NCBI RefSeq assembly: GCF_026262505.1
Contig: NC_067205.1
Span: forward strand, 3,348,001 to 3,412,000
Reading direction: 5' to 3'
DNA: 64,000 nucleotides
Origin: Trichomonas vaginalis G3
Taxonomy: Eukaryota; Parabasalia; Trichomonadida; Trichomonadidae
Under the pieces are notes generated by a model, which was given only the letters and a program-made list of their open reading frames with translations, was not told the origin of the DNA and made no database searches. Below, in pieces: positions 29,969-36,645 of the stretch; position 1 is the first letter of the stretch, and each line of letters begins with the position of its first letter. A program made the position numbers and the translations under genes.

Positions 29969-30856
29969 ATGAAGCATTTAATACATGATGTAGATGAAGA
30001 CATGAATGAAACTACAGACAAACTTAACTCTTCTCTTATTCTTCCTTTCAGCAAAGATTATGAATTCTGTTCAAATGGTGTGTATTTCTATTGTGGAAAG
30101 ATGGGTTCAGGTAAGACATTTAACCTCATTCGTCATATACTCATAACAGAGCGTTTAGGAAACGACTCTTACTATGACCAAATCATTATATCAGCAACTT
30201 CAGACTCTATGGATTCAACAGCGAAAACATTTATGTCAAAAGTTCAAGCCTCTGTCGTTAAAGTTCCAGACAGTGAACTCATTGAATTTCTTCAACGTTA
30301 CATTCGACGTAAGAGAAAATATTATGCCATCGTAGAGTTCATACAGTCAGGAATGCAAAAGACTTCTGAGGAGATGGAAAGAATTATTGACAAACACCAC
30401 TTACGTCAGTACTCAGGAGTTTACGATATGAAACGACTGACAAACTACATTCTATCAAAACTTTCAAAATACCCCTTCAAAAAATATCCTTCAAACACTC
30501 TGCTCGTTTGCGACGACTTCGCCGGAAAAGGTTTAGTTTCAAAGCCTGACTCACCATTAGCTAACATCATAACTAAAGTCAGACATTACCATTTAACTGT
30601 AGCAATACTTATGCAAACATGGAGGTTTTTAGCTTTAAACATAAAACGTCTCATAACTGACTTCGTTATCTTTCAAGGTTTCTCACGCTATGATATTGAA
30701 CTCATTTGGAAACAGTCAGGTATAACATTACCTTTTGAAGAAATTTGGGAAGCATATAAGTCACTCATCTCTCCTCGTTCATACCTTGAGATTCATATCA
30801 TGACTAATACCATTAAAGTCAAAAATATTCCATGGGAACGACCAACATTGTTTTAA
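29969..30856 (+). CDS. Genome-packaging ATPase (A32/FtsK-HerA type)
   Basis: 295 residues from ATG 29969. Walker A is CGKMGSGKT (about residue 48) and Walker B is LLVCDDFAG (about residue 180). After Walker B comes the family's KVRHYHLTVAILMQTWRFLA segment, followed by a long helical C-terminus. The length suits Polinton packaging ATPases, which drive DNA into preformed capsids. It is homologous to the broken ATPase at 14264-15240, with the same block order but many substitutions, so the two elements are old relatives. It is divergent from the beta-rich gene at 29071-29952, and its 3' end overlaps the convergent gene at 30853 by four bases. Confidence 0.88.
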   Translation: MKHLIHDVDEDMNETTDKLNSSLILPFSKDYEFCSNGVYFYCGKMGSGKTFNLIRHILITERLGNDSYYDQIIISATSDSMDSTAKTFMSKVQASVVKVPDSELIEFLQRYIRRKRKYYAIVEFIQSGMQKTSEEMERIIDKHHLRQYSGVYDMKRLTNYILSKLSKYPFKKYPSNTLLVCDDFAGKGLVSKPDSPLANIITKVRHYHLTVAILMQTWRFLALNIKRLITDFVIFQGFSRYDIELIWKQSGITLPFEEIWEAYKSLISPRSYLEIHIMTNTIKVKNIPWERPTLF

Positions 30857-31254
30857 ATCTTATGCTTTAATTGACTGATGGTAAACAAATTCCATGCATC
30901 TCTGTCGCCATTTCTGTTAATATTTTTGCTGTCATTCATATCATCCACTTCCCCATCCGTTAGCTTTTGAGGATATGCGTTAGAATAGCTGTTCTTAAAT
31001 GAAGGCTTTTCACCTTTGAGAGCATAAACTCTATAACTTTCTGCATACTTTATGTTTGAACCTCCTGAGCCATCATTGACATAAATTTTTATAGGTTTCC
31101 ACCCTTTGTTCATGTTCCTGCTTCTTCCCTTTGCTCTTTTGTTCAGTAGTTCTACATCTTTATACACAGCTCCTATCTCAGTGAATTCAACAATATTTTC
31201 ATTCGTTAGCTTTACATTCAAACCCTTGTCGAGTATATTGTTCATTTCATACAT
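30853..31254 (-). CDS. Unknown basic protein, about 133 residues
   Basis: The likely start is ATG 31254 (MYEMNNILDKGLNVKLTNEN) or 31245; the frame is open upstream to 31371 but would then overlap the divergent gene at 31280. A basic middle (NKRAKGRSRNMNKGWKPIKI) and a glycine-rich turn (VNDGSGGSN) are visible. No family was recognised. A small virion or DNA-binding protein is possible. Confidence 0.5.
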   Translation of the reverse strand: MYEMNNILDKGLNVKLTNENIVEFTEIGAVYKDVELLNKRAKGRSRNMNKGWKPIKIYVNDGSGGSNIKYAESYRVYALKGEKPSFKNSYSNAYPQKLTDGEVDDMNDSKNINRNGDRDAWNLFTISQLKHKI

Positions 31255-31279
31255 ATAAAAGGTTTTTATTCTATATGAA

Positions 31280-31894
31280 ATGAGAAGCAAATCCATCTTA
31301 GCTGGTGCCGTTAACGTTCCAATTGAACCAACATCAAATGTTGACTCACGAACGACAAACAATATTGTCATAAAGAACTATAGTTCGGAGTGTTTGAAAG
31401 AAAAAGAACCAGATCTTAAGTCGGTGAATTTAAACACAGCTTCAAACGCTAACGCTACATCAGATGTTAAGTTAGAGTATCCACCACTGGACCAAGTTCT
31501 TTCAAGAGAAGCCAACGACAATCCTTACACAAATGTTCAAACAAATCCTTCAGATAACGTAGACCATTACCTTCTTCAGTTATATCAAACTATCTTACTC
31601 AAAGACGATAAGAAGCTTTTGACAAATCTTATAAGCAAGAACCAAATAATTCTAACAAAGGAGGACCTTGAAAATGTTATATCACGAATAACAGGAAAGC
31701 AATGTGTCATTGACTATCTCGACCCTGAAATCGAATGCTGTGGTCAAACTCCACTATTCATGAAAATAGGTAACATCCGCATCATTGAAACGCCAGGTAC
31801 TCCAGGAGTTGAGTTTAAGTATAAATATTCGAACGAGTATACAAAACTTTCAACAGAATATAAGCTTTGTTTGAAATATGTTTTAGTAAATTAA
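31280..31894 (+). CDS. Conserved Polinton protein with a DPEIECCG motif
   Basis: 204 residues from ATG 31280. A polar, probably disordered N-terminal half is followed by a helical region (YLLQLYQTILLKDDKKLLTN) and the motif DYLDPEIECCGQTPLF, then a beta-rich end. It matches the layout and motif of the 151-residue protein at 18243-18698. The family is therefore kept by two otherwise diverged Polintons and probably has a structural or assembly role. It is divergent from the gene at 30853-31254 across a short spacer. Confidence 0.62.
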   Translation: MRSKSILAGAVNVPIEPTSNVDSRTTNNIVIKNYSSECLKEKEPDLKSVNLNTASNANATSDVKLEYPPLDQVLSREANDNPYTNVQTNPSDNVDHYLLQLYQTILLKDDKKLLTNLISKNQIILTKEDLENVISRITGKQCVIDYLDPEIECCGQTPLFMKIGNIRIIETPGTPGVEFKYKYSNEYTKLSTEYKLCLKYVLVN

Positions 31895-31918
31895 AGCAGT
31901 CAGTCAGTCAAAAAAATT

Positions 31919-32161
31919 TCAAGTTAGCAATTTGTAATATCTATCCAAAACTTCTTCAACAGTATCGAACTCGTCTTCATAATGCAAACCTAATCTTATT
32001 GACTTGGTGCAGTTTTCACTAACACAATATTTTTCTGTTCTCTTGACTGACATAACTAACTCATTTGTTTCATCAAACAGCAACAACCAAAGTTCATGAC
32101 CTAATACATAACATTCATACTTTATATTTTTAGCTCTGAGTTTTCTTGTAAGCCGTCGCAT
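31919..32161 (-). CDS. Small 80-residue protein
   Basis: The ATG is at 32161 (MRRLTRKLRAKNIKYECYVL). A basic N-terminus is followed by a compact alpha/beta sequence ending VEEVLDRYYKLLT. Its start overlaps the end of the upstream gene (32122-32886) by 40 bases in another frame, a layout common in compact viral genomes. No family was recognised. Confidence 0.5.
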   Translation of the reverse strand: MRRLTRKLRAKNIKYECYVLGHELWLLLFDETNELVMSVKRTEKYCVSENCTKSIRLGLHYEDEFDTVEEVLDRYYKLLT

Positions 32162-32886
32162 TTAATATTTTCTAAAAAGTCAACTTCAACAGTCATTCGC
32201 ACTGGTGCCTTCAGTTCTACAGGCTCTCCTTGAAAGTCAACAAGTCTGAATTGCATGTCTTTCAAATTATGAGGACTAATGCGAACCCATTTACCTAAAT
32301 GAGTTGCTATGACAGGAACATTTGGAATGAACATTGAATTGACTGCATAACAGAAGGATTTATATTCTACTGAACCTTTACTATTAACTCCTGAAATACC
32401 TGTGACATTAGCTATTTTTGACTCAACGTACAAACAATTGCCATAACATACATATGGAACAGATTTCATCTCAATCGTTTTGTCAACACTTTTCAAAGGA
32501 AATGTCATATGGTATGCTCCCAGAAGCAATTGAACTCTATGACTCATTCGTGTTATCTTAAACTCCTTCGCATAACTGAACTTCAATGTTCCCTCAGAAG
32601 AGAGTTCGACATCTATGTTGTCAATAGTTTCTTCATTTATGAGAGTATCTATGACTCCAGCAATTTTATCTATTCTATACCCAGCTCTGTTAGGAAATGT
32701 TATAACACTTCTTACACCATCTATTTCAATCTCTATGAAATCTGTTTCATCTGTTATGACAAAAGTTGCGATAGTATTGAAGTCAACAACTCTGAAAGCA
32801 AGTGCTTCATTCTGAAGTCCTAAGTTTGTTTGTAGCTTTACTGTCCCGTATTCGTTTGGGTCTGTACTTTGCAAATAGAACAACAT
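32122..32886 (-). CDS. Penton-like beta-rich capsid protein
   Basis: 254 residues from ATG 32886 (MLFYLQSTDPNEYGTVKLQ). Beta strands dominate. Near the C-terminus PHNLKDMQFRLVDFQGEPVE then LKAPVRMTVEV resembles the conserved last strands of Polinton penton proteins, which form capsid vertices. It is divergent from the collagen-like fibre gene (32904) across 17 bases. That suits a vertex-fibre pair, as in adenoviruses. This is motif-and-context inference. Confidence 0.55.
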   Translation of the reverse strand: MLFYLQSTDPNEYGTVKLQTNLGLQNEALAFRVVDFNTIATFVITDETDFIEIEIDGVRSVITFPNRAGYRIDKIAGVIDTLINEETIDNIDVELSSEGTLKFSYAKEFKITRMSHRVQLLLGAYHMTFPLKSVDKTIEMKSVPYVCYGNCLYVESKIANVTGISGVNSKGSVEYKSFCYAVNSMFIPNVPVIATHLGKWVRISPHNLKDMQFRLVDFQGEPVELKAPVRMTVEVDFLENIKCDGLQENSELKI

Positions 32887-32903
32887 TTTATTCTCATTAA
32901 AAT

Positions 32904-33866
32904 ATGACTATTGCTGCATATGCGTATGAAACAAATGAAGCAAGAAGAGCACATGAATTAGTAAACGAAAACTCAACTTTAACCATTGAAGGCAATGATT
33001 TAGTCATTGACGATGGAAAAACTAAAAAAGTCATTGATTTCGATACTTTTAACACTTATGACCCATTCATTACAACAAGCAAGGTTCCCATCATAAATGA
33101 TGGAACGGTGCAATATATAAATTCAACAGTAGATGCCTCATTAGTGAAAGTATTAAATGTTCTCATTGAATTGTTAAAGAGCTTTCGATTTGACGACAAC
33201 ATTAAATGCTTAAAGAATTTAGTCATGAATGAGAAACAAATTCTCGGCGTTGCTGGTAGCAGTAATGATGTACACCTTATGACATTAGAATATTATAACG
33301 AACATAAAGATGAACCGAAAGGAGAGAAGGGTGACACTGGACCTCAAGGACCACAAGGAATACAAGGACCTCAAGGCGAAAACGGTTTGGATGGAAAGGA
33401 TGGAAAGGATGGAAAAACTGCTAAATCATGGATATGGGACCTTATAAATACTGGTTTAACAGCTGCTTCATATGGAGTTCTTCAATACCAAATCGGAAAG
33501 ATATGGGCTGTACTTGGTGAAGAAGCTTTAGATGACGTTAAAGATGCTTTGAACTTCATTTCAAATGGTTCGGATACTATTAAAACTTTATCTGGTTGGA
33601 TGCAAGAAACAAGGAGTCAAATAGATACTGTAAGACGTATAGCAAACAATGCACGTACGGGATTGGATACTTTACGAGAAGCACAAAATACACTAAAGGA
33701 AGCAAATGATATTCTTGGCTCAGTATCAGACATGCATGAAGATTGGCTTAAAGGTATTGACAAATCTTTAAAAAATCCCAAAAATTTTCAAAATTTTCCC
33801 AAATATCCATCAACATTTTTCCCAAAAAATTTCACAGGAAAGTTTGCCAAAGCGGAACCCAACTAA
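32904..33866 (+). CDS. Collagen-like fibre protein
   Basis: 320 residues from ATG 32904. Residues about 1-135 form an N-terminal part with short strands (NSTLTIEGNDLVIDDGK). Residues about 140-172 are eleven Gly-X-Y triplets (GEKGDTGPQGPQGIQGPQGE, then GLDGKDGKDG), a collagen-like trimer stem. A hydrophobic segment (WIWDLINTGLTAASYG) and a long coiled coil follow (about 205-290), then a basic, asparagine/phenylalanine-rich end. Collagen stems are common in fibres of phages and large DNA viruses. The position beside the penton-like gene suggests a host-binding vertex fibre. There is no signal peptide. Confidence 0.75.
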   Translation: MTIAAYAYETNEARRAHELVNENSTLTIEGNDLVIDDGKTKKVIDFDTFNTYDPFITTSKVPIINDGTVQYINSTVDASLVKVLNVLIELLKSFRFDDNIKCLKNLVMNEKQILGVAGSSNDVHLMTLEYYNEHKDEPKGEKGDTGPQGPQGIQGPQGENGLDGKDGKDGKTAKSWIWDLINTGLTAASYGVLQYQIGKIWAVLGEEALDDVKDALNFISNGSDTIKTLSGWMQETRSQIDTVRRIANNARTGLDTLREAQNTLKEANDILGSVSDMHEDWLKGIDKSLKNPKNFQNFPKYPSTFFPKNFTGKFAKAEPN

Positions 33867-34165
33867 TATGTTCAATTCATGAAAATTTTATTTTAATTTA
33901 CTAGGTTTATATAAACTTTTGAACCTTTTATAATGTCTATAGCAACTCAAATCATTTGCAATTCATTAATTTATTTGTTTGAGACAAATCATTAATTTAT
34001 TGATTTTTTTGAAACAAAAAAAAAGACATAGGAACTATTCAATTTGTTTGTAATCCTTTTTTATTCACACTTGCTGAAAAAATAAAAAAAAAATAATTGT
34101 TATATAAAATATCTTTGTATTTTGATTACATATTCTATATGTGGTATTCCGCAAATCATATTTCA
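33867..34165. other. AT-rich spacer, nothing supported
   Basis: Homopolymer-rich DNA lies between the fibre gene and the inserted 288-bp repeat. Short TATGTGGTATTCC/TATTCCATATGTGG repeats adjoin the repeat at its inner edge. Confidence 0.5.
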
Positions 34166-34453
34166 TATTCCATATGTGGTATTACATATTCCAATAAAAG
34201 GCACTTAATGTGCATTTTCTAATTCAATTAGATTTGCACATTAAGTGCCTTATTATTATAATAACTTTAATATGGAATAAGTCGAGTTTATTCCAATATA
34301 CGAGCTTATGCTCATATGTCGGGTTAAAATCTGGCGTTTGGCAATGTCGCAAAACGCCGATATGCTAATTCCTAAAAAATTTTTTATGAAAAAATTCTTT
34401 ATTCGCAAAAGGTATAGTATTTGCTCATGTACGAACATATGCGAGAAATTCCC
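34166..34453 (-). repeat. 288-bp repeat with long hairpin, copy 2 (inverted)
   Basis: This is the inverted copy of 26303-26590, identical by eye, located just inside the right end of the compact Polinton. Identity over the whole length implies recent movement or gene conversion. Confidence 0.8.
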
Positions 34454-34483
34454 AATCTAAAAGTTTTTCGAATTTAGAAATAG

Positions 34484-34520
34484 AAGGCATTAGAAGTGCC
34501 TCCACTCTGGTTTTGAGTAG
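34484..34520. repeat. Right terminal repeat of the compact Polinton
   Basis: Read inwards on the minus strand it begins CTACTCAAAACCAGAG, then GGAGGCACT and GCCTTCT, matching the left end at 27685-27723 with small gaps. The inner stem AGGCA/TGCCT is kept. Confidence 0.6.
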
Positions 34521-34664
34521 GGGTAATTTTAGCTAAAAGTGACACATCTGTAAAAAGTGACACACCCGTGAAGGGTGTGATTACCGATCGGTAATTTCGA
34601 CAGTTTAGAATTTAAAATTTTTTATGGGGCTGTTGCGAGTTTCATAAAGAATTTAAGGAATATA

Positions 34665-34793
34665 AGCAAAGATTTGAATCAAAATCTTAGACCTAAGCCG
34701 CTCGATTCGCTCGCGGCTTCCGCGAATTACAGATCAGCAAAGATTTGAATCAAAATCTTCGAACTAAGCCGATCGCTTCGCTCGCGGCTTTCT
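34665..34793. repeat. 71-bp tandem duplication with GC-rich hairpins
   Basis: Two units begin AGCAAAGATTTGAATCAAAA at 34665 and 34736. Each contains a GC-rich hairpin with stem AAGCCGC/GCGGCTT in the first unit and a slightly changed stem in the second. It is unusual in this AT-rich DNA. Confidence 0.75.
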
Positions 34794-35046
34794 TTATTAT
34801 TTTAAATTTTGCATATTTCCATCAAAAGTTCATAAGGTAAAAAATTTCGTTTATTTTTACTAAGAAAAAAAAGGTTTTTGATAATAAATTTATTTTATTT
34901 CGAAAAAGTAGCAATAATCGTAAAAGGGTATTGATAGGCTTGCTAAAGTAACTAATTTTAGCTGTCAAATACTTTTGTATTTTGAAGTAAATTAGTATAA
35001 ATTTGATATTATTTTAACTCCCTTTGAAAACCTCAATTTTCCATAC

Positions 35047-35108
35047 AGAGGGAACGGGAATAGCATCCAATATTCCCTGAGAATGGTTGCGCATTCTCAG
35101 TTCCCTCT
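35047..35108. repeat. Perfect three-way-junction palindrome, 62 bp
   Basis: AGAGGGAAC (35047-35055) pairs with GTTCCCTCT (35100-35108). Inside it GGGAATA/TATTCCC (35056-35062 with 35071-35077, 8-base loop) and TGAGAATG/CATTCTCA (35078-35085 with 35092-35099, 6-base loop) abut with no unpaired base at the junction. The shape is that of a T-shaped viral terminal repeat or a structured RNA. Which, if either, is not known. Confidence 0.85.
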
Positions 35109-35204
35109 ATATTTCGAACGAAGCTCTCATCGGTCTTTTTTTTTAATACTAAACGTTTTTTTCCCTGTCACTTTTAGCTAAAATTTGGGTTTGCCGATCA
35201 TTCA

Positions 35205-35259
35205 CTTGAATGTTATCTGCTCACACCTCAAAACCAGGTGTGAGCAGATAACATTCAAG
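35205..35259. repeat. 24-bp perfect hairpin
   Basis: CTTGAATGTTATCTGCTCAC plus ACCT pairs perfectly with its inverted copy (35236-35259) across a 7-base loop CAAAACC. The loop and its edges resemble the CTCAAAACCAG at the right end of the compact Polinton. Confidence 0.85.
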
Positions 35260-35782
35260 AATTAGAGTAAGCGCCAGACTGAGAAGTAATATCTGTTACT
35301 ATGCAAAATATAATATTTGAATTTTCAAAAATTTAGTTAATCGTCAATAATAAATATCAATACTAAAATTTTTATTGTCATGTGTTAGCATAAAATGGTG
35401 TTAGATTGATAAAGTAGCTATACTCATTAACATCCAAATGTGATTTTGCCCCTTATAATCGATTTGTGATTCATACGGATGAAATATGTAATGATATGCG
35501 TCATATATGCTGAATTTCTAATAGTAAATCTAATTTAACCAAAAAATATGAATAATGAGATAATAATCTGTATTGAATATAAATCTATCTTTAAAAGTAG
35601 TGGAAATGTATATTTATACTACTGTAAGTTCGTTTTATAACTTAAACATAATGCAATTCGAAAAAAGCGAATAACAATTTTTGTTTGTTTTAATAAATAA
35701 GAATTGTACACCTAATATATAATTCTTATTATAATGTATATACGTGGGTGCAAGATTGGCCATAAATTTGTAATTTCATATC
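35260..35782. other. AT-rich spacer, nothing supported
   Basis: No gene or clear repeat. The last nine bases, TTTCATATC (35774-35782), are the left target duplication of the MULE. Confidence 0.6.
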
Positions 35783-35905
35783 GGGCGCGTAAAGGGTTGG
35801 CGTCCTAAGGCGTCCTGATGTAAACTATTCAATTTTTGAGAAGTTTACACCATAATTGAATAGTTTATGGCGTCCTGAGAGGAGATTTCAATGGGTATGG
35901 CGTCC
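35783..35905. repeat. Left terminal inverted repeat of the MULE
   Basis: It contains GGCGTCCT four times and TGTAAACTATTCAATTTTTG. The iterated octamer is a likely transposase binding site, by analogy with other MULEs. The partner is at 40990-41114. Confidence 0.85.
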
Positions 35906-36645
35906 TAAAAAAATAGAAGAAAATGATTTTTTCTCGATTTTTCTAGAAATTGAATTTTTTAAAAAAGAAAAAAATCAAAACGTATACATTCAAGAAAGAC
36001 TATAAATGAAGATTTTTCTATTTTTTTTTCATTCTAAAACATCTTTTTTTGGATAATTTTTTTTAAATAAATATGTAAGAAAGATTGAAGAAAAAGTAAA
36101 TTTACTTTCAGAAAATTCGTTTTACATGATGTAAGACCCATAACAACTATAAATATTCAATTATTTAAAATAAAAAAAGAAAAACAGATTAAATGTATCT
36201 CACATCAAAATCCATTGACCTAAGGATGTTAAGTTTCTGTTTTTAAAAGTTGATATTTTTTTTTAATTTTAAGAAAATTAATAGCATGTTATTAGACAAT
36301 AGGAGTGTAATGATATTGACTAAACAGAAATGAGAGAATAGAGATATAATTTTGATAAGCAATATTGCAAACAAATTCTGAAGTAAAATCGCGATCAATA
36401 ATTGAAAATTACGATCATGTACTGAAAAATGACGATCGAATTGAATGAATAGAATTATATCTAAGAAAAAATAAATTGTATTTAGAAGATGAACAAAGAA
36501 AGGTGTATGCTAAAAATCATTTAACAATAAATGGAAATAAAACGAAATTGTGAAAAGAAAAAAATGAAAATTGTTAAATAATATATTATTTTTTAGTCAT
36601 AAGAATAAAAATATAGTAGTTATAAAAGGAATTAGACTTCATATA
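35906..36645. other. Non-coding MULE interior, nothing supported
   Basis: AT-rich DNA lies downstream of the transposase gene. No open frame or structured repeat was recognised. Confidence 0.55.

Larger units (their letters stand above)
27685..34520. mobile_element. Compact Polinton-like element, genes open
   Basis: The ends match as inverted repeats. Both begin CTACTCAA, then share GGAGGCACT and GCCTTCT within a hairpin region. Ten genes lie inside, in both orientations: a packaging ATPase, two beta-rich capsid-type proteins, a small membrane-active-like protein, a collagen-like fibre protein and small proteins. All frames look whole. No polymerase, integrase, protease or recognisable double jelly-roll capsid gene is present. 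It shares the CCG-motif family, the ATPase family and an AGATCT spacer module (28250-28310) with the larger Polinton. A 288-bp repeat lies just inside its right end. No clear target duplication was found. Confidence 0.7.
34521..35190. repeat. Structured repeat element with short inverted ends
   Basis: The block is bounded by AATTTTAGCTAAAAGTGACA at 34525-34544 and its inverted copy at 35167-35186. Inside are iterated AAAAGTGACAC motifs, a perfect palindrome ATTACCGATCGGTAAT near 34581, a 71-bp tandem pair and a three-way-junction palindrome. No gene is present. It could be a MITE or a structured non-coding unit. The inverted ends are partly self-palindromic, which weakens the case for a transposon. 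Confidence 0.5.

Noticed and set aside
26303-34453. The 288-bp pair as terminal repeats of one 8-kb transposon
   Set aside because: The compact Polinton has its own matching ends at 27685 and 34520, and one 288-bp copy lies inside while the other lies outside.
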